64,000 bases of DNA from CAMLHU01 sp049680185 (GCA_049680185.1 JBAUHI010000086.1:1-64000); one strand, 5' to 3'; positions 17,801-26,728 are shown, numbered from the stretch's first letter. Numbers and translations are program-made. The notes: a model not told the origin generated them from the letters alone.

Positions 17801-17977
17801 CGAGTGGATGGCGAGCTCGGGACGGATGACCTTCACCGCCACCGACCGATCGAGGGTGACATCGCGGGCGAGGAACACCACGCCCATCCCCCCCTGCCCC
17901 AGCTCGCTTTCAAGGCGATAGTGGGGGCCCAGGGCGGTCTGGAGCCGACGCTGCAATTCGCTGATGCCGACAGTCAC
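14867..17977 (-). CDS. Transmembrane Ser/Thr protein kinase with TPR-like tail
   Basis: 1036 aa from GTG 17977, which gives a short N-terminus before the kinase fold. Kinase domain about 20-280: glycine loop GQGGMGVVFLARD, VAVKVI lysine, catalytic HRDVKPENVLL, DFGIARAM and the activation segment GTPTYMSPEQASG. One membrane segment follows (PAGIATALVAGMVLTLLLW, about 300), then a segment like the adenylate-cyclase/kinase-associated region with LVLPFDNLRRD. The remainder, about 450-1036, is helical and TPR-like (AYFKLALTRGW, DAWYALGDAWF). It likely senses an outside cue and phosphorylates cytoplasmic targets. Divergent from the AraC-type gene. Confidence 0.88.
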   Translation of the reverse strand: MTVGISELQRRLQTALGPHYRLESELGQGGMGVVFLARDVTLDRSVAVKVIRPELAIHSSITQRFLAEARVVARLRHPSIVTVHTAGETDGLFYYVMDLVPGESLRQRLTRVGKLPAEEVTRIVADVADALAAAGRQGVVHRDVKPENVLLDRDTGRALLTDFGIARAMAAEGSSVITTGQGIAIGTPTYMSPEQASGDEIDERSDLYALGIVAYEMLAGHPPFQSASPAAVVAMQVSEPPIPIQKLRPDTPPALAGAVMRALAKSPADRWTDGLALRQAVLGVVAPASRRSWWRPAGIATALVAGMVLTLLLWRRDGPPRGVDPRHSILVLPFDNLRRDSTLAWLQQGSVSMLALDLAQWNDLTVVDQERVHDLFAKHGLEPGDPVGLDLARQFARAAGVWTLVLGDFERTDDSLQVTARLLDVATGARVDVAQASVPADSDIRPAFDQLAARLLDISGAPGGLRPGLAGATTSSLEAYRAYLTGIDQLNHWDLESADTALRRAVSLDSTFALAYFKLALTRGWIGGASDPAGRQAIAYASHYAERLPERQRSLVNAYQSFLDGDLPQARERYTRLLARDSIDTDAWYALGDAWFHDPDSTAAGRARKMTNSLRAFRRALTLDPAYALAYEHVAMMYTDASRDRPFFALVTNDSFAPGAPLDSAARTRAIQRARRAGIQLSRDWVGAQPGTERAHRALIDAYAAAHDVPDAVQEIDRLRIPPGQTDAVTAALLEGRARFAAGDVNGAIATLRPAYDSLDDDPERVRQLSSADYQMLLATVNPFLYAGDLGTASRVVALTRPARQRLMPMEVRDTTVDWRYFDRIQEGQFYGPAGSGRDLRAAWRSVAEAARNSKPQGRAAIARAGAAAAVGLLLSPAGDTLPVTELRSLTGDELPGDVAALVAIARGDTTEARRSLADQGPVPGAVYRWGLGGWVGTPRLLTAYAHYELGDYALTLDLLSSYTPDYLQPNSLDPRWAAIGWARLVRGLADERLGRKADAEREFRSVLAQWKDADPAKVPLVLQARAGLGRVTGEG

Positions 17978-18086
17978 CCGGTTGGGCCCCCGCTCCGATC
18001 GATCGGGGCCGGAATGAGCCCCATCAGGATCGTGAAGATACGCACTGGACGTCCCGGGGCCAGAGAAGCCCACCCCTCCACGGACG

Positions 18087-18173
18087 CGCCAGTGGCGGAA
18101 ATGGTTGCGTTCTGCACCCTCCGGGGACGCCTCCGTACCGGGTCACGATTGACCACGGGTTGAGCCACTGGCG
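18087..18173. promoter_or_regulatory. Kinase/regulator divergent spacer with inverted 9-mers
   Basis: CGCCAGTGG (18087-18095) and CCACTGGCG (18165-18173) are perfect inverted copies in the 18.0-18.2 kb divergent spacer. They could be half-sites for a regulator, perhaps the adjacent AraC-type protein. No clear -35/-10 pair with proper spacing was found. Confidence 0.3.
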
Positions 18174-18195
18174 GTAGGATGGCGTCGACCCAAGC

Positions 18196-19068
18196 GTGGA
18201 GGCACTGGTGGCAACAGCGGTACGGAACGATCCAGCGGCGGTGGCCGCGGTGCTGCTTCCGCGCGAGCGCGCGCGAGTTGATGCGGCGATGGGTGGTGCG
18301 GTGGCGGTGGTCCACCGCGACTCGATCCCCGAGGCCATCCGCGTGGTCCGGGAGCGGCCGCTCCGGGCAGTGCTGGTGTCGGTGCACCGCTGCACTCGCG
18401 AGACGCTGAGCGATGTGGACCGACTGGTGCGCGGGTTCCCGGGGGTCCCCACTGTGGCGCTGGTCTCCGAGCACGATGCCGGTGCCACCGAGACGTTGCT
18501 GCACTTCGGTGCTCGCGGGATCCGGGATGTCGTGGACGTCACCGATCCGGGCGGCTGGCAGCGCCTCCGGACCCTGGTCGCCGGTCCAGTACCGCTGGCC
18601 GGGGCACGGATCCAGGCCTCGATCCTCGAGTTGCTCTCGGACGCACCACCCGACACCAGGCTCTTCTTCGAGGTGCTCATCCGCATCGCGCCCACGATCA
18701 CGACCGTCCGGAAGCTCTGTGCCGCACTCCGGGTCCGTCCCAGCACGCTGATGTCGCGCTTCGGGCGGGCCGGACTTCCCAGCCCCAAGAGCTATCTCGC
18801 GGCGATGCGCCTGCTGCACGCGTCACTGATGCTCGAGGAGACCGGGCTATCCGTGGCCGATGTCGCGTATCGACTCGATTACTCGTCGCCCCAGAGCTTC
18901 GGGCGCCATCTCCGCGCCCTCATGGGCGTGAGCGGCACCGAATTCCGGCGCCGCTTTCCGTTCCCGGTGGCGCTGCGGCGTTACACCGACCTGATGATCC
19001 TCCCGTACCGGACCGTGCTCTGCGCCTTCCATCCCCTCTCTTCCGGGGCCTGGGACAGCGGACACTGA
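18196..19068 (+). CDS. AraC-family regulator with receiver-like N-terminus
   Basis: 290 aa, GTG start. Residues about 30-130 resemble a response-regulator receiver fold (AVLVSVHRCTRETLSDVDRLV, PTVALVSEH, FGARGIRDVVD). The position of the phosphorylated Asp at the end of the third strand is occupied by Ser (VLVSVH), so it is probably a pseudo-receiver. The C-terminal 100 residues hold the double helix-turn-helix: VRKLCAALRVRPSTLMSRF and LSVADVAYRLDYSSPQSFGRHL, the latter very characteristic of AraC proteins. It probably controls neighbouring genes such as the divergent kinase; targets are not shown by the sequence. Confidence 0.8.
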   Translation: MEALVATAVRNDPAAVAAVLLPRERARVDAAMGGAVAVVHRDSIPEAIRVVRERPLRAVLVSVHRCTRETLSDVDRLVRGFPGVPTVALVSEHDAGATETLLHFGARGIRDVVDVTDPGGWQRLRTLVAGPVPLAGARIQASILELLSDAPPDTRLFFEVLIRIAPTITTVRKLCAALRVRPSTLMSRFGRAGLPSPKSYLAAMRLLHASLMLEETGLSVADVAYRLDYSSPQSFGRHLRALMGVSGTEFRRRFPFPVALRRYTDLMILPYRTVLCAFHPLSSGAWDSGH

Positions 19069-19341
19069 GCGCGCAGGAACGGCACCGGGCGGGAGGATCC
19101 CCATCGGCGGACGGAAGTGCGGGTCGGAAAAGGACGAGCGGCAAGTGCGGCAGGGCGCGCGAACGAACGGGCGGAACACAGGCGAGTTGTGGAGCGACCA
19201 ACGGAGACCGGTAGAGGCCAGCTCCTCTTCTCCCTCTGTCGTAGCGCGTTGTCTCTTGTGTCCTTTCCCCTCCTCCCCTCTTCTTCTCCTTCTCTCGTAC
19301 TGTGTTGTCTCTTGTCGCTTGTCTCTTCTCCTCGGTCGCAA
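19069..19341. repeat. Convergent spacer with pyrimidine-rich short-period array
   Basis: No gene seen. The right half (about 19208-19340) is almost pure pyrimidine on the plus strand, with units such as TTGTCTC-TTGTCGC-TTGTCTC-TTCTCCTC at a period near 7, less regular than other arrays. It lies between two convergent gene ends. Confidence 0.5.
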
Positions 19342-20901
19342 TCAGGCCTTCAAGTGTGCGGTCGCGGTCCGGAGCCGCTCGGCGAGGAGGGTCAGTCGCT
19401 CGGCGGAGGTGGTGAGCTCGGTCATCGCCTGGATCTGCTGCTGGGCGGAACGGGCCGCGGCATCGGAACTGCTCGCCGCACCGTGGCTCACCGCACTCAC
19501 TCGGTCGAGGACCTGGCGCAGCGCGGCTTGGTGTTCGGCCTGGGCCTGGGTGCTCTCTGCCGCCGCCGCCACCCGCTCGGCGGAGCGCCGGACGCCGGCG
19601 GTGAGGTCGAGCAGCGCCTCGTCCGCCTCCCGTGCCACCCGCGCGATGTCCTGTACCTGGGATCCTCCGGAACTCATCGCTCGCTCCGCCGAGGCGATCC
19701 CCGCCTGCAGTTCCCCGACCACCTCCCCGACCTCCCGAGCCGACCGCCCCGCCTGGGCGGCCAGGGTGCGCACCTGTTCCGCCACCACACTGAATCCGTG
19801 GCCATCGCCCTCCGCGCGCGCCGCCTCGATGGCGGCATTGAGCGACAGGAGGTGCGTCTGCCGCGCGATCACGGCGATGGTCTGTGCAAAACTGCCGATG
19901 TTCGCACTCATCGCCGTCAGCTCCGACACGATCCGGCCCGTGGTGGCCACCTCGTTGCCGACCGACACCAAGGTGTCGCTCGCGCGCGCCACTCGCTCCC
20001 GGGCCCGTTCCGCCACGGCCACCAATCGCGCCTCTTCATCCTCCAGGGTACGGAATCGCTCTCGCTGCAGTGCCGTCTCAGCCGCAGTACCCTCCCCTTG
20101 GCGCCGGCTGTCCTCCGCCATCAATCGCTGTTGCTGCAGGTCGTGGGCAAGGCGGTCAGCGGCCCCGGAAAGGGCATCGGCCGAGCCCTGAAGTGCGCCG
20201 GTCGTGGCCGACAACTCACCCGCGACCTTGGCCATTTCGTTGGAGTCCTGCTGCACGGCCGCGAGCAAGGTGGCCGTGGCGGATGACATCTGGTCGAATG
20301 CGGTCTCGACGGCGCCCACGGGATCGAGCGTTTTGGTGGACACCCGGAAGGTGAGATCGCCGGTGCTCGCCCGCCGAAGCCCTTCCGCAATGCGGCGCAA
20401 CCGCGCCTCGGTGACGGCCGCGCGGTCGCGGAGCCCGATGCCTACGATGCTCACGATGGCAGCTTCGACAAGGGCGGCCGCGGACAGGTCCCCGCCGTTC
20501 GCGATCCACTGCGCCACCAGCACGACGATCCCGCCGGAGAGGGCGGCAAAGGCACCGGGAAGGCCTTCGTCGTCGGCGGCGTACGGGAGCGTCGCGACCA
20601 GCGGGAGCACGCCGACCCCGACCAACCCTGACAGCGCGATCGGCGCTCCGGTGATGATCAGGTCGAGCAGCAGGGCGCCGACCCACGCGGAGCGTCCCGC
20701 AAGTCCGCGGCGTCCGAGGATCCCCGCACCGAGATTCGCAGCGCCGCCGAGGAGCAGGAGTTCCACCACCTGACTCCACGCCACATCGCCACCCGTCGCC
20801 GGCCCCGCACAGATGAGTGCGGCCACGGCGCCGAGCACCAGCCACCACCGGCGGCGGACGGTGCGCTGAAAGAGGGCGGAGGAGCTGGGCGGAGGGGCCA
20901 T
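19342..20901 (-). CDS. Methyl-accepting chemotaxis-like transducer
   Basis: 519 aa. About five hydrophobic segments in the first 160 residues (WWLVLGAVAALICAG, AWVGALLLDLIITG, FAALSGGIVVLVAQWI) form a membrane sensor with little periplasmic part. A HAMP-like region (GLRRASTGDLTFRVSTKTLD) links to a long coiled-coil signalling domain. The tip has the conserved hairpin LLSLNAAIEAARAEGDGHGFSVVAEQVRTLA. It should dock CheA/CheW, but no chemotaxis gene is in the window. The sensor resembles membrane-embedded types that respond to membrane state or redox; that is inference. Confidence 0.85.
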   Translation of the reverse strand: MAPPPSSSALFQRTVRRRWWLVLGAVAALICAGPATGGDVAWSQVVELLLLGGAANLGAGILGRRGLAGRSAWVGALLLDLIITGAPIALSGLVGVGVLPLVATLPYAADDEGLPGAFAALSGGIVVLVAQWIANGGDLSAAALVEAAIVSIVGIGLRDRAAVTEARLRRIAEGLRRASTGDLTFRVSTKTLDPVGAVETAFDQMSSATATLLAAVQQDSNEMAKVAGELSATTGALQGSADALSGAADRLAHDLQQQRLMAEDSRRQGEGTAAETALQRERFRTLEDEEARLVAVAERARERVARASDTLVSVGNEVATTGRIVSELTAMSANIGSFAQTIAVIARQTHLLSLNAAIEAARAEGDGHGFSVVAEQVRTLAAQAGRSAREVGEVVGELQAGIASAERAMSSGGSQVQDIARVAREADEALLDLTAGVRRSAERVAAAAESTQAQAEHQAALRQVLDRVSAVSHGAASSSDAAARSAQQQIQAMTELTTSAERLTLLAERLRTATAHLKA

Positions 20902-20918
20902 CGGAAGTTCTGGTGGGG

Positions 20919-21470
20919 TCAGGCGGAGGTGAGGCCGAGGGCGGACGCCGTGATGAGGGCCTGGACCTGGTATCCGGCTGCCTCGATGGCGGCCCGGCCC
21001 CCCTCTTCGCGGTCCACCACCGCCAGGACGCCGAGCACCTTGGCACCGGCCGCCTCGACCGACCGGACCGCCTGGAGCGCCGAGCCGCCGGAGGTGATGA
21101 CATCCTCGACGATCACCACGGCATCACCGGCGGACAGGTTGCCCTCGATCAGCCGGCCGGTGCCGTGGTCCTTGGCCTGCTTGCGCACGCTGAAGGCGTC
21201 GATCGAGGGCGGCGCATCGGCGCTCGCGCGCGCAATGGCGCACGCCACGGGGTCGGCGCCCATCGTGAGCCCCCCCACCGCCCGTGGCCGCCAGCCCGCG
21301 GCGTCGAGGGCGGCACGTCCCAGCCGGCCGATGACCGCCTGGCCTTCCGCGGACATCGTGGTGAGGCGGCAATCGATATAGAAGGAGGATCGGGCACCGG
21401 AAGCGAGCACGAAATCCCCGCGCCGGACGGAGCGGCGCCCGAGGATCGCCGCGAGCGCCGGGTCGTTCAC
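20919..21470 (-). CDS. pyrE: Orotate phosphoribosyltransferase
   Basis: 183-aa enzyme that makes orotidine 5'-phosphate from orotate and PRPP in pyrimidine synthesis. The start is GTG 21470 (VNDPALAAILGRRSVRRG), which overlaps the kinase stop as GTGA. Motifs: FVLASGARSSFYIDCR near the N-terminus, the flexible loop VRKQAKDHGTGRLIEG and the PRPP-binding VVIVEDVITSGGS. Length fits the short class I enzymes. The overlap with a protein kinase gene means the two are probably made together, an unusual pairing. Confidence 0.93.
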   Translation of the reverse strand: MNDPALAAILGRRSVRRGDFVLASGARSSFYIDCRLTTMSAEGQAVIGRLGRAALDAAGWRPRAVGGLTMGADPVACAIARASADAPPSIDAFSVRKQAKDHGTGRLIEGNLSAGDAVVIVEDVITSGGSALQAVRSVEAAGAKVLGVLAVVDREEGGRAAIEAAGYQVQALITASALGLTSA

Positions 21471-22369
21471 GATCGATCTCGGCGGAGCCACCCCGAGAGC
21501 AATCCCGGCCGCTTGGCCGAGGTCGTGGATCGGGCCGCCGTGCAAAATGCCGTCGCGAACACGTCCACTGACTGAAAGCGCTTGCTCCGCTCCCGCTCCA
21601 GTCCCCCCATCACCGCGGCCTCGAGCTCGGGCGGGAACTTGAGGCCGCGCACCGCTTGGTTGAGGGGTGTTGGCGGTTCCTGGAGCAGTTGCTGGAAGAG
21701 CTCGCGGGGAGAACGGCCGGGGAACGGATGCGTGCCGGTGAGGAGGTAGTACGCGATGACCGCCAGGCTGTAGACATCGGCCTGTTCGCTGACGAGCTCG
21801 CCGCTCAGCGTCTCCGGTGCCACGTATTGCAAGGTCCCGACGAAGAATCCCGCGCGGGTCAGTCGCTCCTCGGGCGCGGCCTTCTCGTCCCGAGCGATGC
21901 CGAAATCGAGGAGCTTGGCGGTGCGGGTCGCCGGATCGTACATGATGTTGGCGGGCTTCAGGTCGCGATGGATGATCCCTTCAGCGTGCGCCGCCGCGAG
22001 GGCCCGTCCCAGCTGTTCGATGATGTCGGCCACCACCGCGGGCGCCAGCGTCGGGGTCTTGCCCGCGAATGTGGCCAACGGCTCCCCGGCCGCCCACTCG
22101 AGCGCCAAGTAGTAGATGTCGTCGACCTGCCCGAACCCGCGGGTCTCCACGATATTCGGGTTCCGCACCCGCCGGCCGAACTCGGCCTCGCGGAGGAATC
22201 GCTTCACGGCGACCGGGTCCTGTGCCAGGCGGTTGCGAAGGATCTTCACCGCGCTGGCACCGTACTCGGGGTGCTCGGCACGGTAGACTTCGGCGGTGCC
22301 GCCTTCACCAACGTGTTCGAGGAGCCGGTACCCAGCGATGGTCCGGCCGATCAGGCTGTCTTGATTCAT
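21467..22369 (-). CDS. Soluble Ser/Thr protein kinase
   Basis: 300 aa from ATG 22369. The whole protein is a kinase domain: GEGGTAEVYRAEH loop, AVKILRN lysine, HRDLKPANIMYD catalytic loop, DFGIARDEKAA, then GTLQYVAPETLSGE and the APE motif. There is no membrane segment and only a short basic tail (LSGWLRRDRS), so it is cytoplasmic. Its TGA overlaps the pyrE GTG start by one codon register. Divergent from the GWxTD gene with a 100-base spacer. Confidence 0.88.
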   Translation of the reverse strand: MNQDSLIGRTIAGYRLLEHVGEGGTAEVYRAEHPEYGASAVKILRNRLAQDPVAVKRFLREAEFGRRVRNPNIVETRGFGQVDDIYYLALEWAAGEPLATFAGKTPTLAPAVVADIIEQLGRALAAAHAEGIIHRDLKPANIMYDPATRTAKLLDFGIARDEKAAPEERLTRAGFFVGTLQYVAPETLSGELVSEQADVYSLAVIAYYLLTGTHPFPGRSPRELFQQLLQEPPTPLNQAVRGLKFPPELEAAVMGGLERERSKRFQSVDVFATAFCTAARSTTSAKRPGLLSGWLRRDRS

Positions 22370-22471
22370 GGGGATGTCCAAAGCTATCGCGCCCGCTGGG
22401 CCGCGACAAGCACCGCGCGCTTGACGCACCGATTCACCGGCCGCTAACCTACGGCCCTCCAGGAGCCCCAG

Positions 22472-23836
22472 ATGCGGCAGTCCCCAGGCGCGACCCGCCG
22501 GTCCCTCGGCGCATTACTGATACTGTCCCTCGCGGTCGGGTGCGGGCCGTGGCAGCGCGTCGGCGATGCCCCACCCAAGCCGACCCCCGCCCAGACCTTG
22601 ACCGACATCCTCGACCAGACCGCGGTGTTCCGGCGGATGGGGCGCCTCACCTCCGCCACCGGCATCCCGTTCGTCGGTGTGGTGGATGTACTTCCCGGGC
22701 CAGCGGACACCGGCGTCGGGGTCCTCGCCTTGTCGCTCGAGAACCGGTATTTCAGCTTCGAACGCCAAGGCACCGGGTTCGAGGCGCGGTACCGCGTCGA
22801 TATCGTCCTGCAGCGCACGGAGCTGCCGCCGATCATCATCGGGCGGGAGCAGTCGCTGCGCGTGGGCACCTTCCCGGAAACACTGCGCAACGAGGAGAGC
22901 GTGGTGTTCCAGGAGCCCCTGCGCCTCGCCGCAGGGAAGTACCACCTCATCGTGACGCTCACCGACCGCCGCACCAACAACCAGGGGCGCACGGAGGCGG
23001 ATGTGACCATCCCGGCCGTCCGTCCCGGGTCGGTCACGGCGCCGATCTTCGTGTACGAGGTCAGCTCGCGGACCGAGCCGTCCCAACCCATCAACGCGAT
23101 CATCAACCCTCGGGGCACCGTCGCGTACGGCTCCGACACGCTCGGCGTCTACGTCGAGGGCTACCGGATGCCGGCCGGTGCCCGCGTGCCGATGTCGGTC
23201 ATCGACTCCCGCGACAGCGTGATCATGCGCGACACCATCGTCTTCACCGGTGCCACGCCGATCGAGGGCCGCCTGGCCAAGATCGTCCCCGACAGTGCAC
23301 CCCTCGGCGAGCTGCATGTGGTGGTGGGCGATTCCGCCAGCCACGATGGGTCGGTCGCGCTGGTGTCGTTCTCCAACGCATGGGCGCTCACCAACTATGA
23401 CCAGATGGCGGAACTGCTCCGTTACTTCGGGCACGACGAGCAACTCGCCGCGATCAAGAAGGCGGCCGCCGGCGACCGACCGGCGATGTGGCGTAAGTTC
23501 TGGAAGGACACCGACCCGAACCCCGCCACCCCCGAGAACGAGGCCATCGACGCGTACTTCACCCGGATCGCCGCTGCCAACAAGCGGTTCACCGATGAAG
23601 GCATTCCCGGCTGGCTCACCGATCGCGGCGAGGTCTTCATCACCCTCGGCGACCCCGACCAGATCCTCGACCAGAGCGGGTATAACCAGGGTCGGATCAT
23701 CCGGTGGGACTACACCCTGCAGCGCCTGACGCTCTACTTCGTCGATGAGACCGGGTTCGGCCGCTTCCGCCTGACGATCGCGTCACGCGGCGACTTCCAG
23801 CGGGTGGCCGATCGCATCCGGCGACTGGGGCACTGA
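22472..23836 (+). CDS. GWxTD-domain lipoprotein
   Basis: 454 aa. Signal peptide RRSLGALLILSLAVGC with lipobox Cys24. A beta-rich middle (about 60-290) with LSLENRYFSFER and FVYEVSSR is followed by the GWxTD domain near the C-terminus, here EGIPGWLTDRGEVFITLGDPDQI. The domain is common in Gemmatimonadota, Acidobacteria and Bacteroidetes-like genomes; its function is not established. Preceded by CCAGGAGCCCCAG, a good ribosome site. polA follows after 90 bases. Confidence 0.85.
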   Translation: MRQSPGATRRSLGALLILSLAVGCGPWQRVGDAPPKPTPAQTLTDILDQTAVFRRMGRLTSATGIPFVGVVDVLPGPADTGVGVLALSLENRYFSFERQGTGFEARYRVDIVLQRTELPPIIIGREQSLRVGTFPETLRNEESVVFQEPLRLAAGKYHLIVTLTDRRTNNQGRTEADVTIPAVRPGSVTAPIFVYEVSSRTEPSQPINAIINPRGTVAYGSDTLGVYVEGYRMPAGARVPMSVIDSRDSVIMRDTIVFTGATPIEGRLAKIVPDSAPLGELHVVVGDSASHDGSVALVSFSNAWALTNYDQMAELLRYFGHDEQLAAIKKAAAGDRPAMWRKFWKDTDPNPATPENEAIDAYFTRIAAANKRFTDEGIPGWLTDRGEVFITLGDPDQILDQSGYNQGRIIRWDYTLQRLTLYFVDETGFGRFRLTIASRGDFQRVADRIRRLGH

Positions 23837-23926
23837 TCGCGGCGCGAATGGGTGGGCCCGCCTCCGGGCGGGTCCGTTGGCGCGCCCACCCCTTACCGCC
23901 CTCCGCTCACCTCTTACCTTCTTGCG

Positions 23927-26728
23927 ATGCCTGACACCCCCTCCCGGCTCTTCCTCATCGATGGTTATGCGCTGATCTATCGCGCCCACCACGCATTACG
24001 GGATCGCCCCCTCCGGAACAAGCGCGGCGAGAACACCTCGATCCCGCGCGCGGTGCTCACCTTCCTCACCAAGCTCATCGCGGAGTACCACCCCGAGGCC
24101 CTCGTATGGGTCAACGATGCCGGCGATTCGGGCCGGACGGCGGAATACCCCGAGTACAAGGCCACTCGCGTCCCGATGGAGGACGTCGAGCAGCAGGAGT
24201 TCGATCGCGGCGTCGAGCGAGTGCAGGAGCTCCTCGCCGCACTCCGCATCCCGTTGATCGCGATCGATGGCTGGGAGGCCGACGACGTGATCGGCTCCCT
24301 GGCCGAGCAGGCCCGGCACGCGCGGTGGCAGGCGGTCATCGTGTCGGGGGACAAGGACTTCTATCAACTGATCGGCGGGGGAGTCGTGGTGCTCAACCCC
24401 GGCCGTGGCGGGGCGGCGAGCGTCGATCCGACCTGGGTCGATGACTCGAACGCGCAGGAGCGGCTCGGCGTCCCGCCGGTACAGGTCGCGGATTATCTCG
24501 CCCTGGTGGGGGATACCGCCGACAACATCCCGGGCGTTCGCGGCATCGGCGAAAAGGGTGCGGCGGAACTCCTGCGCCAATACGGCGACCTCGAGACGCT
24601 GCTCGCGCACGCCGGGGAGATCAAGCAGAAGCGCTACCGCGAAGGACTTGAGCAACACGCCGACGAGGCGAGGCTCTCCCGCCGACTCGTCACCATCCGC
24701 CTCGATGCGCCGATCCGGCTCGATATCGAGGCTTTCGCGACCCGTCCACCGGATCCCGATGCGCTGGCCCGGCTCTTCGCGGAACTTGAGTTCACATCGC
24801 TCTTGCGGCAACTCGGCGCCGAAGTGACCGCCGCACCGGTGACACCGCCGGGTGCGCTCGCCGCCGCTGCGACACCGGGCGTGCCAGGCACCGGACCTGC
24901 CGTCACCGTGGTGGATGACGTGGCCGGACTCCCGGCGCTCATCGACCGGCTGCGGCGTGCCCCGTTGGTGGCGCTCGACACCGAGACCAGTTCGCTCGAT
25001 CCGCACAGCGCCGAGCTGATCGGGCTCTCGCTGGCTGCGTCTCCGACCGAGGTGTGGTACCTGCCCTTCGGTCACCGGCCCGCTGGCGGCGAACTCGCAG
25101 CACCGACGCCGGTCCAGAACCTGCCGCCGATCACCGACCCGGCGTGCCGGGCCGTGGCCGAGCTCCTGCGCGATGCGGCGGTCCCCAAGGCCGGGCACAA
25201 CATCAAGTACGACTGGCAGGTCCTCCGGCGAGCGGGCGTCGAGCTGGGTGGTGTGACGTACGATTCGATGCTGGCGAGCTTCGTGCTCGATCCGGGGCGC
25301 CGCTCGCACGCGATCGACGTGCTGAGCCTCGAACACCTGAACACCCCGATGCGGAGCTACACCGACATCGCCGGCAAGGGGAAGGCGCAGATCCCCTTCG
25401 CCGAGGTGGCGGTGGCCGATGCGGCGGCGTACTGCGGCCACGACAGCGCCGCGGTGCTGGCACTCCACGCCCTCTTCGCCCCTCGGCTGCTCGAAACAGG
25501 GCTGGCGCACCTGCTGACCGACCTGGAGATGCCGTTGGTGCCGGTGTTGGTGGACATGGAGTGGATCGGGATCGCCATCGACCGGAAGCTCTTCGCGAAG
25601 ATCTCCGGCGAGCTGGCGCACGACCTGCAGGATCTTGAGGCCCGCATCGCGAAGGCGGCGGGCGCGAGCGTCAACCTCAATTCACCCAAACAGCTGGGTG
25701 TGCTGCTCTTCGAGAAGCTCCAGTTACCGGTCTTGAAGAAGACCAAGACCGGCGCGTCGACCGACGCGGAGGTGCTGGACGAACTCGCCGGGATGGGGCA
25801 CGAGGTGCCGAAGCTCATCCTCGACTATCGCGAGGTGCAGAAGCTCAAGAGCACCTACGTCGACGTGCTTCCCGCCGCTGTCCATCCTGACACCGGCCGG
25901 ATCCACACCAGCTTCCACCAGACCGGTGCTGCCACCGGCCGGCTCTCCTCTTCCGATCCCAACCTGCAGAATATCCCGGTCCGGACCCCGCGCGGCGAAG
26001 AGATCCGCCGCGCCTTCGTGCCGGCCGCAGGGTGCAAGTTCGTCGTGGCCGATTATAGCCAGATCGAGCTTCGACTCCTGGCACATTTCTCGGAGGATCC
26101 CGCGTTCATCGAGGCGTTCCACGCCGGCGGCGACATCCACCGCGGCACGGCGGCGATCATCTTCGGCGTGCCGGAAGCGGACGTGACACCCGAGATGCGC
26201 TCGCGCGCCAAGACCATCAACTTCGGCACCATCTACGGTCAAGGGCCCTTCGCGCTCTCCCGCCAGCTCGGCATTTCGCAGGAGGAGGCCAAGGCGTTCA
26301 TCACCCAGTACTTCGAACGCTTTGCCGGGGTCCGCGCCTGGCTCGACCAGATGGTGGAGCTCGCCCGCGCGCAGGGCTACGTCGAGACGCTCTTCGGGCG
26401 TCGACGGTACATCCCTGAGATCAAGGACCGCAATTTCAGTGTGCGCTCCTTCGGCGAGCGGGTCGCGACCAACTCCCCCCTGCAGGGCTCCGCGGCAGAC
26501 CTCCTCAAACTCGGCATGATCCGCCTGCACCGTGCGCTCCTCGAGCAGCGGCTCGACGCGCACATCCTGCTGCAGGTGCATGACGAACTGGTGGTCGAAG
26601 CCCCGGCGTCGGTGGTGCCGGCAGTGGAGCGGCTGGTGCGAGAGAAGATGGAAGGCGCCGCGGAGCTGCGGGTGCCGCTGGTGGTGTCGGTCGGCGTCGG
26701 CGACAACTGGCTCGACGCCAAGCACTGA
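23927..26728 (+). CDS. polA: DNA polymerase I
   Basis: 933 aa from ATG 23927 (MPDTPSRLFLIDGYALIYRA); the frame continues upstream but without homology. Three domains: 5'-3' exonuclease (about 1-300; IAIDGWEADDVIGSLA, IVSGDKDFYQLI, GDTADNIPGVRGIGEKGA), 3'-5' exonuclease (about 340-530; VALDTETSSLD, GHNIKYDWQVL, AYCGHDSAAV) and polymerase (DYSQIELRLLAHFSEDP, AKTINFGTIYGQGPFALS, LQVHDELVVEAP). The DxE, Asn/Asp and YxxxD proofreading residues are all present, so editing is probably active. It fills gaps and removes RNA primers in replication and repair. Confidence 0.97.
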   Translation: MPDTPSRLFLIDGYALIYRAHHALRDRPLRNKRGENTSIPRAVLTFLTKLIAEYHPEALVWVNDAGDSGRTAEYPEYKATRVPMEDVEQQEFDRGVERVQELLAALRIPLIAIDGWEADDVIGSLAEQARHARWQAVIVSGDKDFYQLIGGGVVVLNPGRGGAASVDPTWVDDSNAQERLGVPPVQVADYLALVGDTADNIPGVRGIGEKGAAELLRQYGDLETLLAHAGEIKQKRYREGLEQHADEARLSRRLVTIRLDAPIRLDIEAFATRPPDPDALARLFAELEFTSLLRQLGAEVTAAPVTPPGALAAAATPGVPGTGPAVTVVDDVAGLPALIDRLRRAPLVALDTETSSLDPHSAELIGLSLAASPTEVWYLPFGHRPAGGELAAPTPVQNLPPITDPACRAVAELLRDAAVPKAGHNIKYDWQVLRRAGVELGGVTYDSMLASFVLDPGRRSHAIDVLSLEHLNTPMRSYTDIAGKGKAQIPFAEVAVADAAAYCGHDSAAVLALHALFAPRLLETGLAHLLTDLEMPLVPVLVDMEWIGIAIDRKLFAKISGELAHDLQDLEARIAKAAGASVNLNSPKQLGVLLFEKLQLPVLKKTKTGASTDAEVLDELAGMGHEVPKLILDYREVQKLKSTYVDVLPAAVHPDTGRIHTSFHQTGAATGRLSSSDPNLQNIPVRTPRGEEIRRAFVPAAGCKFVVADYSQIELRLLAHFSEDPAFIEAFHAGGDIHRGTAAIIFGVPEADVTPEMRSRAKTINFGTIYGQGPFALSRQLGISQEEAKAFITQYFERFAGVRAWLDQMVELARAQGYVETLFGRRRYIPEIKDRNFSVRSFGERVATNSPLQGSAADLLKLGMIRLHRALLEQRLDAHILLQVHDELVVEAPASVVPAVERLVREKMEGAAELRVPLVVSVGVGDNWLDAKH

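Noticed and set aside
18149..18180. TTGACC...TAGGAT promoter for the AraC-type gene
   Set aside because: Spacing is about 20 bases, too long for a standard promoter, and the start codon is too near.
23996..25621. 541-aa minus-strand frame opposite polA
   Set aside because: No domain features; it mirrors the polA codons, and polA is certain.
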